A stretch of 64,000 nt of DNA from Candidatus Zixiibacteriota bacterium. Its GTDB lineage: Bacteria; Zixibacteria; MSB-5A5; GN15; FEB-12. The notes below the pieces were generated by a model that worked only from the letters and a program-made list of their open reading frames with translations, made no database searches and was not told the origin of the DNA. The first letter of the stretch is position 1. Each line of letters starts with the position of its first letter. The DNA lies in contig JACZXB010000011.1 in assembly GCA_022571845.1 (NCBI GenBank), forward strand, positions 1-64,000. The letters run 5' to 3'. The position numbers and the translations under genes were made by a program. Below, piece by piece: positions 7,824-15,377 of the stretch.

Positions 7824-9356
7824 ATGGACAAGAGACTGAAACAGACAAAAATTAACAGCTCAAAAATGGCCGTCCCTGTGGTCTTGGCGATAGGCTATAT
7901 TTTTGTCTCACTATTACTGTTTTCTCATTTACTGTCTTCTCAAGCCTTTGCTTTTAATCCTAAAGGGCAAACAGTCACTTTTTCGGATTTCAGCTTTATC
8001 AGAGATATTGCCAGTACTAATGGTCGCGTTTTTTTTGCCACTACTGGCGGCCTGATAGTTTACAATAAGTTTTCAGAAAGCTGGGAACAGCCGCTGACCG
8101 GGAAGTATGGAATCGATGACAATGATATCCGACGTGTCTGGGCAGACCACTTCGGGCAGGATATCTATATTCAGTCCTCAACAGAATTTTTCAAGTACGA
8201 TTCTCTGGTAGAGCGCTGGTACCAAATTTCTGAACTGCCTCAGTTGCTGTCTGAGCAAAAAGTAGTTGCACCTCCCAAGGTTATGTTCGCCCCCAAGGGG
8301 TTCAATTACTTAAACGATGGGCAGCTGGTCGACCAAGAGGGCAGATATTACAGCTTTAATAATACGGTCGAAGATGCTACCGGTACCCTCTGGATAGGCA
8401 CCTGGGGACTCGGGGCAGCTACCGCCTCGGGCACTTCCGGCCATATAGATTTACTGCCCTATGGTCTGATTCAAAACAGGGTAAACGCTATTCTGATGGA
8501 CGAAGAGTTCCTCTGGCTGGCCGGAGCAATAATTGATAATTACCGCAGCGGTATAACTATATTTGATCCGGAGTATAATGAATTTGAACATATTGAATCG
8601 GGTCTCTCACGCGATTTTCCAGCATTGGATATTAACTGTCTGGCCTCAAACGAAAATTTTGTATTCGCCGGCAGCGAGCTGGGGATTATGGTCTTTGACC
8701 GGCAGACTCTTCAGCCTGTCGACCGGCTCAAAAGACGAGATGGGCTGACTGATGAAAATGTACTTTCGCTGGCAATCAAAGGAGACTCTATCTTTGCCGG
8801 TACGGCCAGCGGCCTGAACCTAATCCTGCCGGCGACCGACTCTCAGAGAGTCACCGGACCGGCAGAGTTATTCGGACAGATCATATATGACCTTGAGCTG
8901 GTTGATACGACTTTATGGATTGCAGCCAGCAGGGGCGCCTATCGTTGGTTTTTCACTACCGGCAAACTTCAGCTGTTTCAGGACCCGCATCTGATTATTT
9001 TCAGCAAGTGCCTGGCCATCGAACGCTGGCAGGAATTTTTGTGGCTGGCTTCCAGCGACGGACTGCTCAGGCTGAATCTTAAAACCGGCCAGACAGAACC
9101 ATATCGTGCGCTAACGATTGACCGTAACTTTCGGGCCTTGGCTGTCAATGATACTATTGCCGTAGCCTCCTCAAGCCTTGGTTTCACTATGCTATTTCAC
9201 GCTAACCCCAAGCCATACACCAGAGAATTCACAACCGATGACGGCCTGCCCTCATCCTATGTTTTTGAGTTGAAATTCGAAGGAGACTATCTCTGGATTG
9301 GCTCAGACAAAGGGCTGACCCGGTTTTTGTGGAATAATCCAAGCCGGGTTGATTAG
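7824..9356 (+). CDS. Secreted two-component-regulator-type beta-propeller
   Basis: The 510-residue protein has an N-terminal membrane/signal segment (residues about 16-45, ending SQAFAF) and then repeated propeller blades. LWIGTWGLG, LWLAGAII, FAGSELGI, FAGTASGLN, LWIAASRGA, LWLASSDGL and LWIGSDKGL mark the strands, and DGLTDENV and DGLPSSYV are the inter-blade loops of Reg_prop repeats, so roughly seven blades. Such propellers usually form the sensory part of hybrid two-component systems. Here no transmembrane helix or kinase follows, so it is a free propeller in the periplasm, perhaps a scaffold or binding protein. The ligand is unknown. Confidence 0.82.
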   Translation: MDKRLKQTKINSSKMAVPVVLAIGYIFVSLLLFSHLLSSQAFAFNPKGQTVTFSDFSFIRDIASTNGRVFFATTGGLIVYNKFSESWEQPLTGKYGIDDNDIRRVWADHFGQDIYIQSSTEFFKYDSLVERWYQISELPQLLSEQKVVAPPKVMFAPKGFNYLNDGQLVDQEGRYYSFNNTVEDATGTLWIGTWGLGAATASGTSGHIDLLPYGLIQNRVNAILMDEEFLWLAGAIIDNYRSGITIFDPEYNEFEHIESGLSRDFPALDINCLASNENFVFAGSELGIMVFDRQTLQPVDRLKRRDGLTDENVLSLAIKGDSIFAGTASGLNLILPATDSQRVTGPAELFGQIIYDLELVDTTLWIAASRGAYRWFFTTGKLQLFQDPHLIIFSKCLAIERWQEFLWLASSDGLLRLNLKTGQTEPYRALTIDRNFRALAVNDTIAVASSSLGFTMLFHANPKPYTREFTTDDGLPSSYVFELKFEGDYLWIGSDKGLTRFLWNNPSRVD

Positions 9357-9436
9357 ACTACTTTTTATTACCTTATAGTTTCAGAATTGCTTCGATAACC
9401 TCGATATATTAGTATAAGCCGGGTGAATAACTTAAG

Positions 9437-10354
9437 ATGAAAAACTCGATGACTAATATATGGCTGAGAACTGGCGCTCTTTTGATGGGGCTGCTGTTGT
9501 GGTTTCATGTGGCTACTGAAAAAACCTATAATCACCAGTTAACCCTGCCCATAAACGAAATAATGCTGGCAGAAAATCTGGCGCTGGCAGCAAATCCGCC
9601 GGAATCATTGACAATACTGGTGACAGCTTCGGGTAAACAGCTCTTAAGAAACAAATGGCGCGCCTCGGGTCTTCGCATTAACGCCACCCAATACCGGCCG
9701 GGCAGATACAATATTGACCTGACGACTTCAAATACGTCTCTGATCGACCCCCGTACAGATTTGTCAATGGATGAAGTTTTATCCCCGAATTCATTCCTGC
9801 TGAATGTGGATTATTTCGATCAACAGGAAAAAGAAATTATCCCAAATATTATCATAACACCGGATGAAGGCTTTGCAGTAAAAGAGATTCAAACACCGCT
9901 TCCGTCTAAAATTAAAGTGTCGGGTGCACGCTCGGTGCTGCGGTCAATCAAATCTCTGACTACTGAGCAGAAAGAAGTAAGCGGCCTGCGCAATAATCTT
10001 TCATTGACACTGGCAGTTGTTTATCCCGAAGCCTACGGACTGACTCTGGAACCGGACTCGATTCAGGTTAACATAGAAATAGTTCCGGTTCAGACACGTC
10101 TTTTTAAAGAGGTACCGATAGTAGTTTACAACAGCCCCACAGGGAAAAGCATCAGCCTCGACCCTCCCAGCATTGATATAGAAATGACCGGCCCTCCCAA
10201 AGAAATTAATCTGCTTAACAAGAACGCCCTGGTAGCATCGGTAGACTATAGCAAACTTAATGGAGCAGATAGCGCCGTAATCAGCATAGCCTGCCCGCCC
10301 CGGTTTCGGGTAAAGCGCTCTTCAGTTTTAAGCGTCAAAATTTTTATCGAATAA
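9437..10354 (+). CDS. YbbR-domain membrane-anchored protein
   Basis: The 305-residue protein has one N-terminal membrane helix (IWLRTGALLMGLLLWFHVA) followed by about three YbbR-like beta domains outside the membrane, with typical strand motifs (ILVTASGKQLL, PSKIKVSGARSVLRSIKSL, PSIDIEMTGP). In Firmicutes, YbbR proteins (CdaR) regulate the diadenylate cyclase CdaA, and cdaA usually lies just upstream. Here the upstream neighbour is a propeller gene instead, so the partner must be elsewhere if it exists. tsaD starts two bases after its stop, so the two are likely co-translated. Confidence 0.88.
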   Translation: MKNSMTNIWLRTGALLMGLLLWFHVATEKTYNHQLTLPINEIMLAENLALAANPPESLTILVTASGKQLLRNKWRASGLRINATQYRPGRYNIDLTTSNTSLIDPRTDLSMDEVLSPNSFLLNVDYFDQQEKEIIPNIIITPDEGFAVKEIQTPLPSKIKVSGARSVLRSIKSLTTEQKEVSGLRNNLSLTLAVVYPEAYGLTLEPDSIQVNIEIVPVQTRLFKEVPIVVYNSPTGKSISLDPPSIDIEMTGPPKEINLLNKNALVASVDYSKLNGADSAVISIACPPRFRVKRSSVLSVKIFIE

Positions 10355-10355
10355 A

Positions 10356-11357
10356 ATGCTGACTCTGGGAATAGAAACTTCCTGCGATGAAACAGCCGCA
10401 GCAGTTGTTCGAGACGGACAGGAAGTGCTGGCAAACATCATATCATCACAATCAATCCATTCCAAATTTGGCGGGGTTGTCCCGGAAATTGCCAGCCGGC
10501 AGCACTTAAAAACTATCCTGCCGGTCTATGAAAAGGCCTTAAAAGAGGCCGGAGTAAATCTGGATGAGATTGACCTGATTGCGGCAACCAACGGCCCGGG
10601 CTTGATAGGCCCGCTACTGGTTGGTCTGACATTTGCCAAAGGGCTGGCCTTTGCCAGAGACATCCCTTTTGTGGCAGTTAATCATCTGGAGGGGCATCTG
10701 GTAGCAAATCTTTTAGAACACAAAGAACTAAAGCGACATCACCTGGCCCTGATAGTATCGGGCGGACATACCATGCTGGTTGAAGTCAGAGATTTTGGAG
10801 AGTACCAGCTGCTGGGAGCTACTAAAGATGATGCGGTCGGCGAAGCTTTTGACAAAGTAGCCAAGCTCTTAGGGCTGGGCTATCCCGGTGGCGCCAAACT
10901 TGATAAACTGGCCCAGAGCGGTAACCCAAGTTTTGTCAAATTCCCCAGAGCGCTAAGATTAGAAAAGAGTTTTGAGTTTTCTTATTCAGGCTTAAAAACC
11001 GCAGTCGCTTTGTATTTAAAAAAGCTAAGCGAAACTGAACTCAAAAATCAGAAAGCGGATATTGCCGCCTCGTTTCAAGAGGCGGCGATAGAAGTTCTGG
11101 TGGATAAAACCGTTTTAGCCGCTAAGCAAAAGAATATATCTGATGTTGCTTTATCAGGTGGAGTTGCCGCCAACAGCCGGCTCAGGTCATTGATGCAGGA
11201 GAAGTTGTCAATATCGGGCGGGCGGCTCTTTTATCCGGACATAAAACTTTGCACAGATAACGCTGCCATGATTGCTGCTGCCGGCTTTTACCGCTATCAA
11301 AAAAATGGCCCTGACGAGTTTAACATAGACGCCACCCCCTACCTAAAACTTGTCTGA
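10356..11357 (+). CDS. tsaD: tRNA threonylcarbamoyladenosine transferase TsaD
   Basis: TsaD transfers the threonylcarbamoyl group to A37 of ANN-decoding tRNAs, with TsaB, TsaE and TsaC. The 333-residue protein has the ASKHA fold: N-terminal LGIETSCDETAAAVV, metal-binding His110 and His114 in VNHLEGH, SGGHTMLVEV, and near the end SGGVAANSRLR and CTDNAAMIA. Length is normal (about 335). The start ATG lies one base after the stop of the YbbR gene. Confidence 0.97.
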   Translation: MLTLGIETSCDETAAAVVRDGQEVLANIISSQSIHSKFGGVVPEIASRQHLKTILPVYEKALKEAGVNLDEIDLIAATNGPGLIGPLLVGLTFAKGLAFARDIPFVAVNHLEGHLVANLLEHKELKRHHLALIVSGGHTMLVEVRDFGEYQLLGATKDDAVGEAFDKVAKLLGLGYPGGAKLDKLAQSGNPSFVKFPRALRLEKSFEFSYSGLKTAVALYLKKLSETELKNQKADIAASFQEAAIEVLVDKTVLAAKQKNISDVALSGGVAANSRLRSLMQEKLSISGGRLFYPDIKLCTDNAAMIAAAGFYRYQKNGPDEFNIDATPYLKLV

Positions 11358-11382
11358 CATAAAAGTGGGAGATACAGAAGAC

Positions 11383-12360
11383 CTATTGACTTTGCACAGT
11401 TATGACTACATTTCCCTTTTTGTGTCCTGTTTCGACATAGCGATGAGCCTCGGCGGTCTGTTCCAACGGATAGCGTCTATCTATGACCGATTTTATTTTT
11501 CCCGCCTCAATCAGCTCTTTGAGGAAAACTAGATCTTTAGTGATTTTCCCTGGTGGCCTCACATACGTGGCCTTAATAATGGCTCTTTTGCTGCCGAACA
11601 TTGAAGTCCATAACATTGGAAAAATAGTTGCCACTCCAGCGGCATCAAGATAGACACCTTTTTGCTTTAGCGAGCTTTTACAACGTGAAAAAGAGCTCTT
11701 GCCTACCGTGTCAAAAATAATGTCATAGGTTACACCATTTTTGGTAAAATCCTCTTTAGTGTAATCAATTACCATATCTGCTCCCAGAGATTTCACCAAT
11801 TCTAAATTAACAGTACTGCACACCCCGGTAACTTCCGCCCCATAGTATTTGGCAACCTGTATCGAAGCAGTACCTACCGACCCGGAAGCGCCATAAATAA
11901 GTACTTTTTGTCCACTCTGAATATTTCCCTTATCCCTAAAAAAATGCAATGCTGTTAATGCCCCCTCAACAACAGCGACAGATTCCTCATAAGTCATATT
12001 GGTAGGTTTTATGACCAGTGCCGCGTCTTCAGGCAGACATATGAACTCAGCATAAGCACCGAAAGAGAGCCCGGTATGTCCAAAAATTCGGTCACCGATT
12101 TTAAATAATTTTACATCTTTTCCAACGACTTCAATTTCTCCGGCTAGCTCAATCCCCAGTATGTTTTTTTTGGGTTTTGTGAGACCGGTGAAGAGTCTAC
12201 TAAAAAATGGTTCACCTTTTCGACCGGAAAGACCCGATGTTGTTGCTGTTGCTGCGTGAACCTTTATGAGTACTTCATTATCTTTAGGAACAGGTTTTTC
12301 TACTTCTTTGAGCTGAAGAACATCCGGTGATCCGTATTTTGTGTATACAATTGCTTTCAT
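11383..12360 (-). CDS. Zinc-free quinone oxidoreductase-like dehydrogenase (MDR family)
   Basis: The 325-residue protein is a medium-chain dehydrogenase/reductase of the quinone oxidoreductase branch. The N-terminal GroES-like domain ([12 protein letters not shown]) lacks the zinc-binding Cys/His set, and the Rossmann core carries [29 protein letters not shown] for NAD(P)H. It probably reduces quinones, enones or similar carbonyls; the substrate is unknown. It is isolated, convergent with tsaD. Roughly 180 bases upstream hold no gene and nothing I can name. Confidence 0.9.
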   Translation of the reverse strand: MKAIVYTKYGSPDVLQLKEVEKPVPKDNEVLIKVHAATATTSGLSGRKGEPFFSRLFTGLTKPKKNILGIELAGEIEVVGKDVKLFKIGDRIFGHTGLSFGAYAEFICLPEDAALVIKPTNMTYEESVAVVEGALTALHFFRDKGNIQSGQKVLIYGASGSVGTASIQVAKYYGAEVTGVCSTVNLELVKSLGADMVIDYTKEDFTKNGVTYDIIFDTVGKSSFSRCKSSLKQKGVYLDAAGVATIFPMLWTSMFGSKRAIIKATYVRPPGKITKDLVFLKELIEAGKIKSVIDRRYPLEQTAEAHRYVETGHKKGNVVITVQSQ

Positions 12361-12544
12361 TCTCTTTTATAATCTATTATTTACTGCGTTATATATTTTT
12401 TGAAGATTAGACTTCTGAATTACTCATAACAATTATTAAGCGAGCTAAATACTCGTTTTACAGCCTGAATCGGGATTAAAAGCGAGACTTTACCTAGGCG
12501 GTGACGTTTACTTAACAGTTTACTTTACCGACAAAAACTTCTGC

Positions 12545-12733
12545 TTAGCCGTAAACTTCTTTTTGATTACACTTGCAAACACCCATGTTTCTGGACTTGT
12601 ATTTCCAGGCTCCGCTGTCGGTCTTAACCGCTCTTACATAACGGATATACTGATAATGCTCTTTGCAAACCGGGCAATCCACGACTTGGGCTTTCTTAGC
12701 AGCTTTGTCAGCAAAACTTTGCCTTTTAGCCAT
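12545..12733 (-). CDS. Small Cys4 zinc-binding protein
   Basis: The 62-residue protein has CPVC (Cys20, Cys23) and CKC (Cys53, Cys55), a likely zinc knuckle, after a lysine-rich N terminus (MAKRQSFADKAAKKAQ). The family is not recognised. It overlaps the preceding gene by eight bases and is last in the four-gene overlapping operon 14566-12545, so it is probably made in step with the DUF4388 protein. A nucleic-acid-binding or scaffold role is possible but unproven. Confidence 0.7.
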   Translation of the reverse strand: MAKRQSFADKAAKKAQVVDCPVCKEHYQYIRYVRAVKTDSGAWKYKSRNMGVCKCNQKEVYG

Positions 12734-12965
12734 CTCTCATCAACTCCTTATCAACTACCTCAAAACTCTCAGGCTCCAATCGCAGCTCTTGTTTGACTGC
12801 CAGAAGTAACTGAGTTGTTTGATATAATAAATCAAACTCTTCGTTTGAACCAAATGTTCCAAAATCAGAGGAGGCTTTGGCAAATTTTGCCACCGCCGTC
12901 TGATAATCTTTTTTCTTAAGCGCCACAAGCGCCTGGCAATATGCTTTCTCAGAATCAACCAGCAT
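12726..12965 (-). CDS. Small TPR-like helical protein
   Basis: The 79-residue protein reads as a TPR-type helical pair: AYCQALVALKKKDYQTAVAKFAKASSDF followed by a second helix pair FDLLYQTTQLLLAVKQEL. It has no signal peptide. Its start lies 11 bases inside the end of the 232-residue gene and its end overlaps the Cys4 protein by eight bases. This degree of overlap implies translational coupling. It could be an adaptor for the larger helical protein upstream; that is inference. Confidence 0.65.
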   Translation of the reverse strand: MLVDSEKAYCQALVALKKKDYQTAVAKFAKASSDFGTFGSNEEFDLLYQTTQLLLAVKQELRLEPESFEVVDKELMRDG

Positions 12966-13653
12966 AGGAACTTTCTGCCTTAGCCTTTTTAATCAGGCTC
13001 TCGGCTGCTTTGAGCCGTTTTACATATGGTTCTACCAGGTAGTTCTTCAAGCGCAGGTAATATATGATAAAGCCGGAGAGAATCAAAGCCTCTTCGTTTA
13101 GCTGCAGATAGGCCGAATTAAGGCAGTCATCCAAGGCCGACATAATATGGGCCTTGCCTCCTGAGACATCTTTCCAGCGTTCAAACATAGACTCAAAATG
13201 CTCGGTGAATTTTAAAATCGATTCCTTTTCAATTTCGGCAATCGTTTCTCCGCCGCGTCTGAGAACCAATTTTTGGAGTGAACTGTCGAGCTTTCTGGGC
13301 TCAGGTTTTAGTGTGTCCTGCCAGCGCTCAATTTCGGAACTGACTTTTTCTGTTTCCTGAGATCTTTCAGGCGAGGTTTTGAGACCATCTTTAATCTGGC
13401 CCAAAATGCTGCTTATCCGCGAGGCATCGGCAGGACGAATTGTCTTCTCGGTCAGCCAGTCGTTATGCTCGGCAAACCAGTCGCCGACTTCCATCGAAAA
13501 ATCTTTTTGAGTTGACCTCAGGCGGGCGATATCATCCAGCCGGTTGATACCTTCCAAGACAGCCAGACGTTCTCCTTTAAGCTCAACTACCCGGTGCAGG
13601 AATGACTCCAGCACAACTTCCAAAGATTTCAGGGTACGAATTCTCTCAGTCAA
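12955..13653 (-). CDS. Helical, coiled-coil-rich hypothetical protein
   Basis: The 232-residue protein is almost entirely helical, charged, with heptad-like leucines (LKSLEVVLESFLHRVVELKGERLAVLEG) and no signal peptide or membrane segment. No family is recognised. It overlaps the DUF4388 gene by eight bases and the TPR-like gene by 11. The arrangement suggests a cytoplasmic complex of the four products. Confidence 0.7.
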   Translation of the reverse strand: MTERIRTLKSLEVVLESFLHRVVELKGERLAVLEGINRLDDIARLRSTQKDFSMEVGDWFAEHNDWLTEKTIRPADASRISSILGQIKDGLKTSPERSQETEKVSSEIERWQDTLKPEPRKLDSSLQKLVLRRGGETIAEIEKESILKFTEHFESMFERWKDVSGGKAHIMSALDDCLNSAYLQLNEEALILSGFIIYYLRLKNYLVEPYVKRLKAAESLIKKAKAESSYAG

Positions 13654-14566
13654 CAGGCGTCTCCAGATAGGCAGTTTTCAGGCGCTGCTGAGTTGTTTTG
13701 GTGACTGTCTTGTGAGCCAGGAATTCCTCAAAGAGATTGGCCAGACGGTTGACCATCTGGTCCAAAGGCATGGCCGCAGGAGATTCAGTTTTCTTTTCGC
13801 ACTCAGTAATAATACCGGCAATTTTTAGCCGGGCCAGCCTGACCATAGTCTCATCGTAACCAAGTTGGCTCATCTCGCAGATTTCCTTTATAGTCCGGTG
13901 ACCATCAGCCAGGGCCATAATATTCCACTCCGAAGCCGGCATGACGACCTCTCTTTGACGGCCTGCCTGCGAGGCGGCGATAGTATATACTGCATCAACG
14001 TCTGGCAGAGCTGTCTCAGCCATATTCATTTCATCGAATCTGCGAAGCCCCTCGAGAATCACGTTCTCTACCGAGAGCCGGACTGTTATCTCTTCTTCTG
14101 TGGGCAATTGATCCTCGTAGAATTTGAACGAACCTGTCTGCCAGCTGAGAAGAGAATACAATAGCTCTTCAATCTGAGTTTTGACTGCCGCCTCAAGGTC
14201 GCTGCGGCTGATAAAGTTCTGGTCAATCAGTATTTCGCCAAGCCTGGCAGAGGTTTCGGACTCTGTCTGTATTTTAACCGCATCCTCAAGCTGCTGGGCG
14301 GTGAGAACCTCCAATTCCTTGAGCAGCTGACCAATATGATAAGTCTGCTGCGGGCCATAGGCATAAGTAATATGGCCGTCTTTGAAATAAACCATAACGA
14401 TAGCGTTTTGATTTTGAATCGCCAGCGTTCCGGTTTTACGAGTGGTTGCTACCAGTTGCAGGATCTCAGGCAGACTAAAATTTTCTACACTTCCTTGTAA
14501 ATCGAGCTCTTTCAAGTTACTTCCTTGAGAAGATTCCGACATGTTGTAATCCATAGGTTGCCCCAT
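13646..14566 (-). CDS. DUF4388 (PATAN) domain protein
   Basis: The 306-residue protein has an N-terminal DUF4388/PATAN domain (residues about 18-120: LQGSVENFSLPEILQLVATTRKTGTLAI, FKDGHITYA, IGQLLKELEVLT), then a helical region with LGEILIDQNFISRSDLEAAVKTQIEELLYSLLSWQTGSFKF, and a winged-helix-like end (MALADGHRTIKEICEMSQLGYDETMVRLARL). PATAN domains occur in cyanobacterial and deltaproteobacterial signalling proteins linked to motility and two-component networks. It leads a four-gene overlapping operon. A TTGACA/TATCCT promoter with 17-bp spacing lies upstream (14616-14588). Confidence 0.85.
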   Translation of the reverse strand: MGQPMDYNMSESSQGSNLKELDLQGSVENFSLPEILQLVATTRKTGTLAIQNQNAIVMVYFKDGHITYAYGPQQTYHIGQLLKELEVLTAQQLEDAVKIQTESETSARLGEILIDQNFISRSDLEAAVKTQIEELLYSLLSWQTGSFKFYEDQLPTEEEITVRLSVENVILEGLRRFDEMNMAETALPDVDAVYTIAASQAGRQREVVMPASEWNIMALADGHRTIKEICEMSQLGYDETMVRLARLKIAGIITECEKKTESPAAMPLDQMVNRLANLFEEFLAHKTVTKTTQQRLKTAYLETPVD

Positions 14567-14587
14567 CTTTTAGGTACTTTTACCTTG

Positions 14588-14616
14588 AGGATATGTCTTA
14601 GCCGTTATAGTGTCAA
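14588..14616 (-). promoter_or_regulatory. Promoter of the DUF4388 operon
   Basis: On the minus strand TTGACA (14616-14611) is followed after exactly 17 bases by TATCCT (14593-14588). The start of the DUF4388 gene is at 14566. The -35 is perfect and the -10 matches four of six. Confidence 0.5.
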
Positions 14617-14702
14617 TTTTGAAACTAGGGCTGTATCACTTTTTTTATTCCTATAAAAAGCGTGATATTGTACGCTTTGGCTAAAGGAAATCTGATATTA
14701 TA

Positions 14703-14717
14703 TTAACCCCGGGTTAA
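14703..14717. promoter_or_regulatory. Palindrome at the recX transcription start
   Basis: TTAACCC-C-GGGTTAA is a perfect 15-bp palindrome ending two bases before the recX ATG (14720). It follows an extended -10 element (TG at 14693, TATTAT at 14696-14701), so it would cover the transcription start and occupy the place of a ribosome site. That is the layout of a repressor operator. It does not resemble a LexA box of the CTGT-N8-ACAG or GAAC-N4-GTTC kind. Confidence 0.45.
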
Positions 14718-14719
14718 AT

Positions 14720-15376
14720 ATGAGCAAAAATACGCAAATCTATTACAAAATTCTAAAGCTTAAGAGAGGTCCAGTAACGGCCAGTCTGACAATTGACTCT
14801 CTGAAAAAACCTGTGATGGTCCCTCTGGAGCTGGTTAATAGAGAAGCACTCGAAGAAAAGATGCTGATTTCGGCAGTTCTCTTAAACAATATAAATGACC
14901 AAGCAGAAGAGCTGCAATGCGAAGCTAAAGCTGTGGCAATATTGGCACGGCGGGACCACTCTGTCGGAGAGTTGAAAAGAAAACTACGGCAGAAGAAATT
15001 CAGCGAGGCTGCAATCAGCCGGACTGTCTCTATCTATAAAAAAAGCGGGCTCTTAGATGACAAAAGCTATGCAGAAAAAGTCGTCAGCCGCCAATTGGCA
15101 GAAAAACCGTCCGGCAGGCCGTATTTGATATCTCTTCTTATGAGCAAACTTATCGTACGTGAACTGGCCGAAGAAACCGTAGAGTCGCTGTACCAAAGCC
15201 AAGATGAGCTTGGTCTGGCTGTCAGCGCCCTGAGCAAGCGCTGGAATCAATACAGCCAGTTTGAACTTGAAGAGGCCCGCCGCAAGGCCTATAATTACCT
15301 CTCCCGAAAAGGCTTCAGCTATGGCATCGCCAAAGATGCCTTTGAACAGCTAAGGCAGCAGCAAAAGGATTATTGA
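14720..15376 (+). CDS. recX: RecX, RecA regulator
   Basis: RecX caps or disassembles RecA filaments. The 218-residue protein has a poorly conserved N-terminal part (1-65) and the three-helix RecX repeats after it: AVAILARRDHSVGELKRKLRQKKF, LDDKSYAEKVVSRQL and NYLSRKGFSYGIAKDAFEQ. Length is near B. subtilis RecX (about 264) and longer than E. coli (166). There is no visible Shine-Dalgarno sequence before ATG 14720; a palindrome lies there instead. Its stop TGA (15374-15376) abuts the probable ATT start of alaS, so the two are coupled, as recX-alaS pairs are in many bacteria. recA is not in the window. Confidence 0.92.
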   Translation: MSKNTQIYYKILKLKRGPVTASLTIDSLKKPVMVPLELVNREALEEKMLISAVLLNNINDQAEELQCEAKAVAILARRDHSVGELKRKLRQKKFSEAAISRTVSIYKKSGLLDDKSYAEKVVSRQLAEKPSGRPYLISLLMSKLIVRELAEETVESLYQSQDELGLAVSALSKRWNQYSQFELEEARRKAYNYLSRKGFSYGIAKDAFEQLRQQQKDY

Positions 15377-15377
15377 G

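Noticed and set aside
11350-11532. Short plus-strand frame after tsaD
   Set aside because: Antisense to the dehydrogenase C-terminal coding region; no ribosome site or recognisable content.
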